DNA of 64,000 bases, from assembly GCF_012328925.1 (NCBI RefSeq), contig NZ_JAAXLS010000003.1, forward strand, positions 186,001-250,000, given 5' to 3'. Source of the DNA: Amycolatopsis acididurans. GTDB lineage: Bacteria > Actinomycetota > Actinomycetes > Mycobacteriales > Pseudonocardiaceae. Position 1 is the first letter of the stretch. Each line of letters begins with the position of its first letter. A program made the position numbers and the translations under genes. Below the pieces are notes generated by a model. It saw only the letters and a list, made by a program, of their open reading frames with translations, searched no databases and was not told where the DNA came from. Of the stretch, positions 1 to 9,407 are shown piece by piece.

Positions 1-1553
1 TCCGGATGGAGCGCGTACGCGACGGGGTGGCCGAAGCGGTTCGTGCTGCGGGGGTTCACGATCTGCCACACGCGGGCCCTGCCGTTGTCGGCCACCCGCG
101 CCGCGGTGGACGTGGTGGACAGCCGGGTGCGCGACTCGCGGAAGGCGTTGCCGTACGGGTTGTCCGGGCCCACCGGGACCCGCAGCGCCTCCACCTCGTC
201 GACGGCGTTGCACTGGCCGTCGACCGACATGTCCAGCCGCGCGCAGAACAGGTGCTGGTGATAGGGCGCCCCGAGCCCGGGCGCGACCTCGGTGGCGTAG
301 GCGTGTCCCTCCGGCGGGTAGGCGGAGGTGAACGTGATGCCGGTGGCCTTGGCCTCCAGCTCGATCGTCCCGTCGAGGTAGAGATACCAGTAGAACCCGT
401 AGTCGTAGTTGCCGATCGTGGTGAAGAACGAGATCACCAGCCGCCGCTGCCGCCGCGTCTCGTGCGAACCGGCGAACATGTCGCTGTGCTTCCACAGCAC
501 GCCGAAGTCCTCTTCGTGCATGCAGATCGCGTTGCGGATCACCCGCGGCGCGCCGAGGTCGTCGGCCACCGTGGCGTCGAAGTAGCGGATCTCGCCGAGG
601 CAGTCACAGCCCAGTTCGAGCGAGTTGGTGTACCGCGCGAACATGTACTCGCCGCAGTCGAAGTAGTTCTGCCAGAACCGCACGGGCGAGGGATCGGCGT
701 AGGGCACGACCATCTCCGCGACCGACGCCCGGTACATGACCGGCCGGTCGTGGAACGAGATCTGGTGCAGCGTCAGCCCCTCACGCTCGTTGAAACCGAG
801 CCGCAGATCCCAGTTCTCCCAGCGCACCCGGTACCCGTCGACGGTGAAGCTCGGGCCCTCGGGCTGGGTGATCTCGATCGGCTTCAGCGAGGTCCGGTAC
901 GGCCCGGTCTGCGCCGGATCGTCGAAGTTGCCCGGGTCCCGCGGCACCGCGAACTCGCGGTGGTCGATCACCTTCGTCACGCTCCGCGCGGTGAGGTCCA
1001 CATAGGCCACCAGCCCGTCCACCGGATGCGCCCACGGGTGGTCCTTCTCGTGCAGCTGCTGGAAGCCCAGCGCGCGCACGACCCGGCGCCCGGCCTCCTC
1101 GGGATGGTCGTACGCGCCCGCCGACAGCGGGACCGCGCGCACCGTCGCCGGGTCGATACCGCGCCGGCCGAGCGCGGCGCACCATTCCTCGTGCGCGTTG
1201 AGAATGTCCTCGATCAGCTCGAACTCGGTGTCGATGATGGGCGGCTGCCCGGACACCGCGGGATCGATCTCGGCACAGATGTCCACAGCGGAACGGGTGG
1301 CCGACACCACGACGTCACGGGACGAGCCGGTCGCCAGATCGAGCAGGATCACCCGGAACCGGCGGTCCACTCCGGACCCCGGCGTGAACGCCAGCACCTC
1401 GGCCTTGTCCGGTTCCTCCGGCGCGAGGAAGGTGAACCGGACCGTGTCGCCGAGCAGGCCCGCCGCGTCGAGCACGCGGCGCACCTGCGCCACCTCGGCG
1501 GTGCTCATCGGGTCGAGCGGATGGGTCGCGGTCACTGCGGGTGCGATGGTCAT
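1..1553 (-). CDS. Copper amine oxidase (primary amine oxidase), C-terminus cut by window edge
   Basis: Oxidative deamination of primary amines such as tyramine or phenethylamine to aldehydes, with NH3 and H2O2, using copper and topaquinone. The topaquinone precursor is Tyr383 in TIGNYDYG (family pattern TxxNYD/E), and the copper-binding His-x-His is His432/His434 in YHQHLF. These positions match the Arthrobacter enzyme almost exactly. The last copper histidine lies beyond base 1. The ATG at 1553 follows GAAGGAG at good spacing. The permease gene just upstream is co-directional with a 16-bp gap, so uptake and oxidation probably share an operon. The family call is firm; the substrate is inferred. 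Confidence 0.95.
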   Translation of the reverse strand, partial: MTIAPAVTATHPLDPMSTAEVAQVRRVLDAAGLLGDTVRFTFLAPEEPDKAEVLAFTPGSGVDRRFRVILLDLATGSSRDVVVSATRSAVDICAEIDPAVSGQPPIIDTEFELIEDILNAHEEWCAALGRRGIDPATVRAVPLSAGAYDHPEEAGRRVVRALGFQQLHEKDHPWAHPVDGLVAYVDLTARSVTKVIDHREFAVPRDPGNFDDPAQTGPYRTSLKPIEITQPEGPSFTVDGYRVRWENWDLRLGFNEREGLTLHQISFHDRPVMYRASVAEMVVPYADPSPVRFWQNYFDCGEYMFARYTNSLELGCDCLGEIRYFDATVADDLGAPRVIRNAICMHEEDFGVLWKHSDMFAGSHETRRQRRLVISFFTTIGNYDYGFYWYLYLDGTIELEAKATGITFTSAYPPEGHAYATEVAPGLGAPYHQHLFCARLDMSVDGQCNAVDEVEALRVPVGPDNPYGNAFRESRTRLSTTSTAARVADNGRARVWQIVNPRSTNRFGHPVAYALHP

Positions 1554-1569
1554 TGCGAATCTCCTTCGT

Positions 1570-2985
1570 TCAGACGGCGGCGGCCGGCGCGGGCACCACG
1601 GCGGGCCGCAGGACGGTGGACAGGACGACACCGGCGAGGAACGAGCCCACCAGGACCGCGCCGATCACGGCCGCGAGCCCGAACGAACCGCCGATGAGGG
1701 TGGGGAAGTTCAGCACGGTCAGGGTCAGGCAGGTGCCGAGCCCGGCCAGGCCCAGCGCCGGCGCGAGCAGCGTGTGCCACACCCGGCGATCCACCGTGGC
1801 GCGGCGGAAGAACACCAGTACCGCCAGACAGGTCAGCGTCATCAGCGCGAGCACGCCCAGCGTCGCGGTGCCCGCCATCCACGAGAACACCTGCGTGACC
1901 GGGTCCATGCCGGCCGCGGCGAAGACGACGAGCAGCACCAGCGCCGAGCAGACCTGCAGGACCGACGAGACGTGCGGCGAACCGTGCCGGGGATGGCTGC
2001 GCCCGCACGCGGCGGGCAGCGCGCCGGAGTTGCCGAGCGAGAACCCGTACCGCGCGATGACGTTGTGGAACGACAGGGCCGCGGCGAACAGGCTCGTCAC
2101 GAGCAGCACCTGCGCGATGTCGGCGCCGGCGGTGCCGAGGTAGTTGCCGATCGTCGTGATCAGCATGCCGCCCGGATCCGCACCCGCCTGCGCGACCGCA
2201 CCGGCGTCGCCCCACGCCGAGACGACCGCCCAGCTCGACAGCGTGTAGAAACCGGCGATCAGCAGCAGCGCGGTGTAGGTCGCGCGGGGAATCGTGCGGT
2301 TCGGATCGCGGGCCTCGTCGCGGAAGATGGCCGTGGCCTCGAATCCGATGAAGCTCGCGATCGCGAACATGATGCCGATGCCCAGCGATCCCGACGTGAC
2401 CTGCGAGGGCCGCAACAGCGCCGTGGACAGCCCGGTCCCGCCGCCGCCCCGCGCCGTCACCACCGCGTCGAAGATCAGCACGATGCCGACCTCGCACAGC
2501 AGCAGCACGCCGAGCACCTTGCTGCTGAGCTCGATGTGCCGGTAGCCGAGCACGCCCACCACGGTCAGCACCACGAGTGCGTAGAGCCACCATGGCAACG
2601 CGGGGCCGCCGTAGTGCTGCACGAGCGCGTCCAGGGTCGCGCCGAGGTAGCCGAACACGGCCAGCTGCACCGCGGTGTAGGTGACCAGTGCCAGGAAGGC
2701 CGCCCCCAGGCCGGTCCGGCGGCCGAGGCCGCGCTGGATGTAGGCGTAGAACGCGCCCGCGTCGGGCACGTGCCTGCTCATCGCGCAGAACCCGACCGCG
2801 AACAGCAGCAGGACCGCGCAGCAGATGACGAACGTGGCGGGAAACGCGGGGCCGTCGCCGAGCGCGACCCCCAGCGGGACGCTGCCCGCGACGACGGTGA
2901 GCGGCGCGGCGGCAGCCACGACCATGAAGACGATGGAGCCGACGCCCAGTGAACCGGACAGGGTGCGCGGCGCGGACGTGTCCAT
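1570..2985 (-). CDS. APC-family amino acid/amine permease
   Basis: Integral membrane protein of about 471 residues with roughly 12 hydrophobic segments. The N-terminal LSGSLGVGSIVFMVVAAAAP is the consensus start of APC amino acid/polyamine transporters. A longer frame to 3039 exists, but GGAGG sits 6-7 bases before the ATG at 2985 and gives the family-like N-terminus MDTSAPRTLSG, so this start is chosen. It lies directly upstream of the copper amine oxidase in the same direction and probably imports its amine substrate. Substrate specificity cannot be read from sequence. Confidence 0.9.
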   Translation of the reverse strand: MDTSAPRTLSGSLGVGSIVFMVVAAAAPLTVVAGSVPLGVALGDGPAFPATFVICCAVLLLFAVGFCAMSRHVPDAGAFYAYIQRGLGRRTGLGAAFLALVTYTAVQLAVFGYLGATLDALVQHYGGPALPWWLYALVVLTVVGVLGYRHIELSSKVLGVLLLCEVGIVLIFDAVVTARGGGGTGLSTALLRPSQVTSGSLGIGIMFAIASFIGFEATAIFRDEARDPNRTIPRATYTALLLIAGFYTLSSWAVVSAWGDAGAVAQAGADPGGMLITTIGNYLGTAGADIAQVLLVTSLFAAALSFHNVIARYGFSLGNSGALPAACGRSHPRHGSPHVSSVLQVCSALVLLVVFAAAGMDPVTQVFSWMAGTATLGVLALMTLTCLAVLVFFRRATVDRRVWHTLLAPALGLAGLGTCLTLTVLNFPTLIGGSFGLAAVIGAVLVGSFLAGVVLSTVLRPAVVPAPAAAV

Positions 2986-3219
2986 GAGGACCTCCGTGGG
3001 GTTGCGGGCTTCGATGACCGCTGCAGCGTTGGGCAGCAACGTTGCCGACCCGTCAGCCGCCGGTCAAACCCTCGTCTCCGCGCTCGGGAACTTCCGCGGC
3101 ACCGGTTCCCGGAACCCGGGAACGCGGCAGGAGAAATTCTCATTTGACCCGCGCTGGCATCCCTCACCCCGCGATCGCGGGGTTACAGTCCCTGGTTACG
3201 TCCACTGAGGAGGAGGCCG

Positions 3220-4626
3220 ATGTTGCTTCACGGGCTTCGTGCCGAGTCCCCGATGAGTGGACTCGACCGGCGCAACCTCGGCCCGTTGCAGGTGCTCGCG
3301 CAGTCGATCTCCGCCGCGGCGCCCTCGGCGGCGATGGCGGCCGCGCCCGCGGTCGCCGCCGCCAACGCCGGAACCGGCGTGCTGTGGTCCTTCCTGGCGG
3401 CGACGGTACTCGCGTTGCTGATCGGCCTGTGCATCGCGCAGTTCACCCGCCGGATGGCCGCCGCGGGCTCGCTCTACAGCCTCACCGCCAAGGGCCTCGG
3501 CCCGGTCGGCGGGTTCGCCGGCGGCTGGGCGCTGGTGATCGGGTACGCGTTGCTGGCGATGGCCGCGCTCGCCGGATCCGGGCTCTATCTGCGGGATCTG
3601 CTCGACCGCGCCGGCGTCTCGACCGGCTGGGGTGTCGTGGCGGCCGTGGTGGTCGTGCTCGGCGGGGCCGCCGCGGTGCTGGTGCTGCGCGGGGTGCGGC
3701 TCTCGGCGCAGGTCGTGCTCGTCACCGAAGCCCTCTCGATCACGATGATGCTGGTGGTGTTCGGCCTGCTGCTGGGCCGCACCGGTCCCAGCCTGGCGGC
3801 GTTCGGGATGGATCACGGGCTCTCCGGCACGGTCGCCGGGATGCTGCCCGCGCTGGGCGCGTTCATCGGCTTCGAGGCGGGCGCCTCGTTCGGCGTGGAG
3901 GCCCGGCGGCCGTTCCAGTCCGTGCCACGCGCCGTGCAGGTGACCGCCGCCCTGTGCGGCGTGCTGTACCTCGTCGCCGCCTACACGCAGGTGGTCGGGT
4001 TGCGCGGCGCGCTGGCCGGGCAGGTGGAACCCGTGATGACGCTGGCCGCGCTGCAACAGGTGCCGTGGCTGTCCTACCTGCTCGACGTCGGGATCGCCGG
4101 ATCGTTCTTCGCGTGCGTGCTGGCGACCACGAGCGCGCTGGTCCGGGTGCTGCTGTCGATGGGCCGCGAGGGCGTGCTGCCCGCGCGGTTCGGCCTGACC
4201 CACCGGCGGTTCCACACCCCGCACGTCGCGATCGCGATCACGGTGCCGGTGATCGTCGCGGTGCCGGTCCTGCTGCTGGCCGTGGGCGCGGTACCCCAGC
4301 AGATGTTCGTGGCACTGCTCAACATCGCCGTGTTCGGGTACCTGATCGCGTACCTGCTGGTGTGTGTCGCGGCACCGGTTTTCCTGCACCGGATCGGCGA
4401 ACTGACCCGCGGCGCGGTGGCGGCCGCGGCGGTCACCTCCGTCGCACTGCTCGCCGCGCTCGTCACGTTCACGGTGTCCGCTGTGGACGGTTGGTATCCG
4501 GTGGTGTTCGCCGCGCTGGCGGTGTGCGGGGCGTGCTGGTTCGCGTGGGCCCGCCCGCACCGGCTGCCCGCCGTCGGCATCTACGACGAGACCACCGAGG
4601 CGGACGTGCTGGACGGGCGGTCGTGA
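3220..4626 (+). CDS. APC-family permease (second, divergent)
   Basis: A 468-residue membrane protein with an APC N-terminus (LGPLQVLAQSISAAAPSAAM) and about 12-14 hydrophobic stretches. The ATG at 3220 follows a strong GAGGAGGAG. It is divergent from the permease/amine oxidase pair and overlaps the following IclR gene by 4 bp (GTGA), so it is co-transcribed with that regulator. It is only distantly like the other permease in the window, which suggests a different or complementary substrate. A copy of the dispersed 13-bp motif lies in its coding sequence at 4476. Confidence 0.88.
   Translation: MLLHGLRAESPMSGLDRRNLGPLQVLAQSISAAAPSAAMAAAPAVAAANAGTGVLWSFLAATVLALLIGLCIAQFTRRMAAAGSLYSLTAKGLGPVGGFAGGWALVIGYALLAMAALAGSGLYLRDLLDRAGVSTGWGVVAAVVVVLGGAAAVLVLRGVRLSAQVVLVTEALSITMMLVVFGLLLGRTGPSLAAFGMDHGLSGTVAGMLPALGAFIGFEAGASFGVEARRPFQSVPRAVQVTAALCGVLYLVAAYTQVVGLRGALAGQVEPVMTLAALQQVPWLSYLLDVGIAGSFFACVLATTSALVRVLLSMGREGVLPARFGLTHRRFHTPHVAIAITVPVIVAVPVLLLAVGAVPQQMFVALLNIAVFGYLIAYLLVCVAAPVFLHRIGELTRGAVAAAAVTSVALLAALVTFTVSAVDGWYPVVFAALAVCGACWFAWARPHRLPAVGIYDETTEADVLDGRS
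4476..4488 (+). repeat. Dispersed 13-bp element, exact copy in permease gene
   Basis: GTCCGCTGTGGAC, in frame TCC-GCT-GTG-GAC (S-A-V-D) with GCT, an uncommon Ala codon here. Confidence 0.55.
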
Positions 4627-5378
4627 GCCCGCCGATCGAGTCCGCCGCGCTGTCCGGCAGGCAGCCGAAGGCGGTCCGCAACGCGCTGGCCGTGCTGGAG
4701 GAGGTCGTCGCGGCCGGGCCCGGCGTGACCGCGAAAGAGATCTCCGCGGCGCTGCGCCTTCCCCCGGCGACGACGTACCGGCTGCTGAACCTGCTCGTCG
4801 CCGAGGGCTATCTGGTGCGGCTGCCGGATCTGCGCGGGTTCGCGCTCGGCCGCCGCGCCCAGCGACTCGCCGTGCCGGTCGTGACGCGGCCACCCGCCGC
4901 CGCACGTGCCGTCGTCGAGCACCTGCGGCAGCGGGTGCGGTGGGGCGTGCACCTGGCCTCCTACCGGACCGGGCGGCTCAGCCTCACCGACACCGACCCC
5001 GACCATCCGCCGAGCGACGAGGCGCTGCTCGTGCGGTACCCGCACGCGTCGGCGTTCGGCAAGCTGCTGCTGGCCGACCTGCCGGACTGGCGTGCGTCGG
5101 TGCGCGGACTGCGCCAGTTCACCACGCACACGATCATCGACGGCGACCGGCTGGACATCGAACTCGCCGACGTGACGCGCCTGAACCTGGCGAGGCAGTG
5201 CGGCGAACTGCACGCCGACCGCGGCTGCCTCGCCGTGCCGATCCGCGATGTCACCGACGGCAGCCTGATCGCCGCGCTCGCCGTGTCCGGGCCGCCGGAG
5301 CGCGTCGCCGGGGCGAACACCGACCTCGTGGCGCTGGTGCGGGAACACGCCACGCAACTCGGCCCGTTACTCGGCTGA
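4623..5378 (+). CDS. IclR-family transcriptional regulator
   Basis: A 251-residue regulator. The N-terminal winged helix reads ALAVLEEVVAAGPGVTAKEI followed by LRLPPATTYRLLNLLVAEGY, the usual IclR recognition region; the rest is the IclR effector domain. The GTG at 4623 overlaps the permease stop (GTGA). The 3' end overlaps the convergent MFS gene by 12 bp. By position it probably controls the two permeases and the amine oxidase in response to an amine-derived ligand; this is inferred from context only. Confidence 0.88.
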   Translation: MSPPIESAALSGRQPKAVRNALAVLEEVVAAGPGVTAKEISAALRLPPATTYRLLNLLVAEGYLVRLPDLRGFALGRRAQRLAVPVVTRPPAAARAVVEHLRQRVRWGVHLASYRTGRLSLTDTDPDHPPSDEALLVRYPHASAFGKLLLADLPDWRASVRGLRQFTTHTIIDGDRLDIELADVTRLNLARQCGELHADRGCLAVPIRDVTDGSLIAALAVSGPPERVAGANTDLVALVREHATQLGPLLG

Positions 5379-6734
5379 ACTGCGCACGCGCGGGTCCGGC
5401 TCGGGCGCTCCGGCGTCCCCGGCGATGCCTTCCAGGTTGCGCATGCCGGTACGCGGACCGAACAGCCCGATGGTCACGGCCACCACGAGCCAGCACGCTC
5501 CGATGTAGACGAACACCGGCTGGTACCCGAACGCGCCGAAGATCGACGCCACGATCAGCGGCCCGGCGATGTTGCTCAGCCTGCCCAGGCCGTAGACCAG
5601 GCCGTTGCCCGAGTTGCGCAGCTCGGTCGGGTACAGCTCCGGGGTGTAGGCGTACAGCAGCGCGGCGAAGGTCTGGATCAGCGCGTTCACGCAGAAACCG
5701 AACGCCACGATCGCCACGGCGTTGAACGTCAGCCCGTAGGCGATCCCGCACACCGCGACCGCGGTGGACACGATCACGATCGGTGCCTTACGGCCGAACC
5801 GGTCCGAGATCACCCACGCCAGCAGCGCGCCCGGCACCGCGCCCAGCGTCGTGAGCGCGGAGAAGGTCAGGCTGTGCACGAGGCTGAAGCCGTGTTCGGC
5901 CAGCAGGGTCGGCACCCACGAGACGAAGCCGTAGAAGCCGAGCGTCTGGAACACCCACGCCACCGCGAGCATGAGGGTGCGGCGGCCGAGCTTTCCGGTC
6001 AGCAATTCGCGGTAGCGCACCTTGGCCGGTTCCGTCTCGGGCACCGGGGAGGGCTCGGGCAGCGGACCGCCGGCCTCGCCCTCGATACGCGCCACAACGG
6101 GTTCGGCGTCGCGTCCGTGGCGCAACAGCCATCGCGGGCTTTCCGGCAGCCGCGCGATGAACGGCAGCGCGATCAGCCCGAGCGCGCCGAACACGAACAC
6201 CAGCCGCCACGCCTCGGTACCCAGCGGGATGACGCCGCGCGCGGTGAACGACATGATCGGGATGCCGAGCAGCCCGATCGCCATCACCCCGGCCTGCATG
6301 CGGCCGCGGTGCGCGGCGGGCATGGTCTCCGACAGATACGTCGTCGCGGCCACCGTCATCGCCGACAGCCCGACCCCGGTCAGCAGCCGCGCCGCCGAGA
6401 GCAGCGGCACCGTCGCGACGACCGCGTTGAGCAGCGAGAACACCGAGAACACGGTGACCGACAACAGAAGCGCCCGACGGCGGCCGACCCAGTCGGCGAA
6501 CCGCCCGCCGACCACCGCCCCGAGGAACATGCCGAGGAACGACGCCGACGTCACGAACGCCACGTCGTCCACGGAGAGGTGCAGATGCTGTTTGAGCGCG
6601 GGCGCGGCGTAGGCGAAGGTGTTGAGATCGCCGAACTCGAAGACGAACGCCACCGCGAGCGCGTAGAGCACGCGCCGGTGGAACCGCCCGACCGGCATCC
6701 GGTCCAGCCGTGCGGCCAGTTGTGCTGAGGTCAT
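5367..6734 (-). CDS. MFS transporter of the aromatic-acid/tricarboxylate:H+ symporter type
   Basis: A 455-residue, 12-helix major facilitator. The loop after helix 2 carries GRFADWVGRRRALLLS (motif A) and there is a second copy, DRFGRKAPIVI, at the start of the second half. RLPESPRWLL is typical of the sugar/carboxylate porter subgroup. AAGGAGG precedes the ATG at 6734 at about 9 bases. It is last in a run with the PrpF-like and TcuA-like genes, matching the place of TcuC in tricarballylate clusters, so import of a tricarboxylate or related acid is likely but inferred. Confidence 0.88.
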   Translation of the reverse strand: MTSAQLAARLDRMPVGRFHRRVLYALAVAFVFEFGDLNTFAYAAPALKQHLHLSVDDVAFVTSASFLGMFLGAVVGGRFADWVGRRRALLLSVTVFSVFSLLNAVVATVPLLSAARLLTGVGLSAMTVAATTYLSETMPAAHRGRMQAGVMAIGLLGIPIMSFTARGVIPLGTEAWRLVFVFGALGLIALPFIARLPESPRWLLRHGRDAEPVVARIEGEAGGPLPEPSPVPETEPAKVRYRELLTGKLGRRTLMLAVAWVFQTLGFYGFVSWVPTLLAEHGFSLVHSLTFSALTTLGAVPGALLAWVISDRFGRKAPIVIVSTAVAVCGIAYGLTFNAVAIVAFGFCVNALIQTFAALLYAYTPELYPTELRNSGNGLVYGLGRLSNIAGPLIVASIFGAFGYQPVFVYIGACWLVVAVTIGLFGPRTGMRNLEGIAGDAGAPEPDPRVRSSAE

Positions 6735-6825
6735 CAGAACCGTCCTCCTTGACGGGTCGGAAGAAAAATTGGTGGGTCAGCCTGCTCTGCGGTGCCGGTG
6801 CCGGTGGCGGTGCGAGCCGCCGTCC

Positions 6826-8307
6826 TCACAGCAAGCGGCTCCGCCCTTCTAAGGGACCGCCGACGGCGGCGCGCCCGGCCCGGCGGCCGAACACGGCGCC
6901 GGCGGTCAAACCGGAACCTCCCGGATAGTTGAAGTAGAACAGCCCGCCGACCAGCTCGCCCGCGGCGAACAGGCCGGGGATCCGGCGGCCCGCGGTGTCC
7001 AGCACCGCGCACTGGTCGTCGATGCGCAGCCCGCCGAAGGTGAACGTGATGCCGCAGGTCACCGGGAATGCGGAGTAGGGCGGAGTGTCCAGCGGCTGGG
7101 CCCAGTTCGACTTCGCGGGGCTGATCCCCTCGGTGTGCTTGCCGTCCTTGACCGCCGGGTTGAACCGCTGCCCCGTCACCGCCGCGTTGAACTCCCCGAC
7201 GGTGCGCGCCAGCCGCGCCTCGTCGATGGCGAGTTCCTTCGCCAGCCCCTCCACGGTGTCCGACTCGACCTTCGTCACCCCCGGCGCGGCGTACTCCTCC
7301 GAGCGCAGCAACGGCGCGGCCTTCGCGTCGAACACCTGGACCGCGCGGCTGCCCGGCTGTTTCAGGATTTCCGCACCGTACTTGGCGTAGGTGTAGTTGC
7401 GGAAGTCCGCTCCCTCGTCCACGAACCGCTCTCCGTCGGTGTTGACGACGATGCCGAACGGATAGCCACCTCGGGTGAGCTGGTTGGTCAGATCGCGGTC
7501 GCCGGTCGTGCGCGCGCCGGCGTCCCACGCGACGGAATGGCAGCCGCTGAAGTGGCCGTAGGGCTGCGCACCCGCGGCGAGCGCCATCGTGATGCCCTCA
7601 CCGGTGTTGAACGGGGTACCGCGCACGAGCGCCAGATCCCAGCCCGGCCCGAGGTAGGCCGAGCGCATCGCGGGGTTCGCCTCGAAACCGCCGCTGGTGA
7701 GCACGACGCTGCGCGCCTCGATCCGCTCCCCGCCGGACAGCAGCACACCGTGCACTTTCCCGTGCGTGGTCAGCAGATCCGTGACATGCGCGCCGAAGCG
7801 GACCGTGATGCCGCGCTCCTGCGCGGCGGCCAGATGACCGGCGATCATGCCCTTGCCGCCGCCGAGGACGCCGACCGCGAGCCCGCCCCAGAACCGGAAC
7901 CGGCCGTCGACCTCGTAGGCCTGGCGGTGGAACATCAGCTCGAACCGCAGCCCCAGCGAACGCAGCCAGCTCATCGTCTCGCGCGATCGGTTCACCAGGA
8001 TGCCGGCCAGCTCCGGATCGCACCGGTCGCCGGTCACCCGCCGCAGATCGCCGAGGAAATCCTCGGCGGTGTAGGGGTCGAGGTCGGTGCAGCCGGTATC
8101 GAACGGCTCCACGAGCTCCGCGACGTCGTCAAGTCCGTTGTGGACGATGCGCATGGCCCCGGCGGTGAAGTAGCTGTTGCCACCGGCCCATTCCCTCGGC
8201 GCCTTCTCCAGCATCAGCACGCGGGCACCCTGCTCGCGTGCCGACTGCGCGGCGCAGAACCCGGCGTTCCCGCCGCCGACGACCACGACATCCCAAGACT
8301 CGCTCAT
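6826..8307 (-). CDS. FAD-dependent dehydrogenase, TcuA-like (tricarballylate dehydrogenase family)
   Basis: A 493-residue flavoprotein of the fumarate reductase/succinate dehydrogenase superfamily. The N-terminal dinucleotide-binding fold reads VVVVGGGNAGFCAA, with LEKAPREWAGGNS behind it; this PREW-GGNS signature is typical of TcuA. The C-terminal flavin motif is present (GGLFYFNYPGGSGLTAGAVF). TcuA oxidises tricarballylate to cis-aconitate. The ATG follows AGGAAAGGAAG. Upstream is a PrpF-like isomerase, downstream an MFS porter, and a LysR gene diverges. No TcuB-type electron-transfer partner is present in the cluster. An FMN/FAD fumarate or 3-oxosteroid dehydrogenase would be the alternative, but the N-terminal signature favours TcuA. 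Confidence 0.85.
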   Translation of the reverse strand: MSESWDVVVVGGGNAGFCAAQSAREQGARVLMLEKAPREWAGGNSYFTAGAMRIVHNGLDDVAELVEPFDTGCTDLDPYTAEDFLGDLRRVTGDRCDPELAGILVNRSRETMSWLRSLGLRFELMFHRQAYEVDGRFRFWGGLAVGVLGGGKGMIAGHLAAAQERGITVRFGAHVTDLLTTHGKVHGVLLSGGERIEARSVVLTSGGFEANPAMRSAYLGPGWDLALVRGTPFNTGEGITMALAAGAQPYGHFSGCHSVAWDAGARTTGDRDLTNQLTRGGYPFGIVVNTDGERFVDEGADFRNYTYAKYGAEILKQPGSRAVQVFDAKAAPLLRSEEYAAPGVTKVESDTVEGLAKELAIDEARLARTVGEFNAAVTGQRFNPAVKDGKHTEGISPAKSNWAQPLDTPPYSAFPVTCGITFTFGGLRIDDQCAVLDTAGRRIPGLFAAGELVGGLFYFNYPGGSGLTAGAVFGRRAGRAAVGGPLEGRSRLL

Positions 8308-8322
8308 TTCTTCCTTTCCTCT

Positions 8323-9327
8323 TCACGAAGCCAGCGCCAACGGCACCGAAATCTCAGCGACCGCGATCCGCCGCGCCGCGCGGTCGAGCCGGACGGCCCG
8401 CAGCACCCCGTCCTCCCACTCGGCACGGACGGCGACGACACCCGCCGGGGTCCCGAGCCGCAGCACCCGCGGCACCTCGCCACCGAGGGCCTGGTGCACC
8501 ACGCTGCCCTCGACGCCCGCGGCCGCGGCGATCGCGACCGCCGAGGTCAGCCCGACCGACGGGTGCGGAGCGAGCATCGACAGCATCCGGATCCGCAGGT
8601 CGTGACTGTCGTCCCGAGGTGGGCACACCATGCCGGTCTTCGGGATCGCGTCGTCCTGTTCGGACAGTCCCATCAGGACGGCTGCCTTCCGGCGCAACGC
8701 GATCAGCTCGTCCACGGAGAGCTCGTCCGCGTCGACGAGGGCGGCGGGCGCCCCGGCGTCCACGAGCGTCGCGGGCACCGGAAGGTGGTCCACGGCACGG
8801 CCGGTGGGCAGCAGCCGCCCCGTCGTGCTGCCCTGCGGGTCGAGGAACGCCAGCTCCACCGGGACCCCGCCGTCGCTCGCGCCGGGCACCACCGCCGCGC
8901 CGGACTCGGGCACCGCACCGCCCGGCGTCGCGACGGTCGCGGCGAGCAGCGTGCCCGTGTTGATGTTGCGCATCCGCACCGTCGTGTGCCCCGGCCGGGC
9001 CGGGACCAGCCCGGTGAGCAGGGAGTACAGACCGATCGCGGTCGCGCAGTTGCCGCAGTTGCTGCCCCACTCGACCCGCCGCGCGCCGATGCCGACCTGC
9101 GCGAAGCGGTACTCGACGTCGATGCCGGGCGTGGCCGAGCGCTGCACGAGCGCCGCCTTGGACGTGGTCGAGGTGGCTCCGCCGACGCCGTCCAGTTGCC
9201 GCGGGTCCCCGGCGCCGAACGCCGCGGCCAGTACCGCGTCCGGATCGCCGCCCGCGAGATCCGCGGCGTCGAACAGCCAGCATTTGCTGGTGCCACCACG
9301 CATCCAGGTGCCTCTCAGGTATCGCAT
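8323..9327 (-). CDS. PrpF-family isomerase (aconitate / methylaconitate / oxalomesaconate isomerase type)
   Basis: About 334 residues with a diaminopimelate-epimerase-like fold by family. The family signatures are MRGGTSK near the N-terminus, GGATSTTSK (with the Lys expected to be catalytic), and WGSNCGNCATAIG. PrpF enzymes move a double bond or interconvert cis/trans forms of aconitate-like acids. The frame is open to 9363, but the ATG at 9327 places the MRGGTSK motif at the usual distance and leaves room for the divergent LysR promoter; no strong Shine-Dalgarno site is seen. It sits 15 bp upstream of the TcuA-like gene, and together they could handle tricarballylate and trans-aconitate. Confidence 0.87.
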   Translation of the reverse strand: MRYLRGTWMRGGTSKCWLFDAADLAGGDPDAVLAAAFGAGDPRQLDGVGGATSTTSKAALVQRSATPGIDVEYRFAQVGIGARRVEWGSNCGNCATAIGLYSLLTGLVPARPGHTTVRMRNINTGTLLAATVATPGGAVPESGAAVVPGASDGGVPVELAFLDPQGSTTGRLLPTGRAVDHLPVPATLVDAGAPAALVDADELSVDELIALRRKAAVLMGLSEQDDAIPKTGMVCPPRDDSHDLRIRMLSMLAPHPSVGLTSAVAIAAAAGVEGSVVHQALGGEVPRVLRLGTPAGVVAVRAEWEDGVLRAVRLDRAARRIAVAEISVPLALAS

Positions 9328-9382
9328 GCATCCGACGATGCGCCTGCCGAGCGTTGAGTACAATCTCGGAAAAGTTGATACC

Positions 9383-9401
9383 CCTTTAGCAGAAGTTAAG
9401 G
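9383..9401. promoter_or_regulatory. Imperfect inverted repeat, candidate LysR operator
   Basis: CCTTTA, seven bases, TTAAGG (5 of 6 arm positions pair) immediately upstream of the LysR start at 9408 and within the divergent region shared with the prpF-like gene. It has the T-N11-A geometry expected of a LysR box. The assignment rests on position and symmetry only. Confidence 0.35.
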
Positions 9402-9407
9402 CTCTCG

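Noticed and set aside
6..1697. Long plus-strand open frame opposite the copper amine oxidase
   Set aside because: It is Arg/Val-rich shadow sequence of the minus-strand gene, which has topaquinone and copper motifs.
3196..4905. Very long minus-strand frame opposite the permease and IclR genes
   Set aside because: Composition is Arg/His/Gln-rich nonsense typical of GC-rich antisense frames, and the plus-strand genes have clear family motifs.
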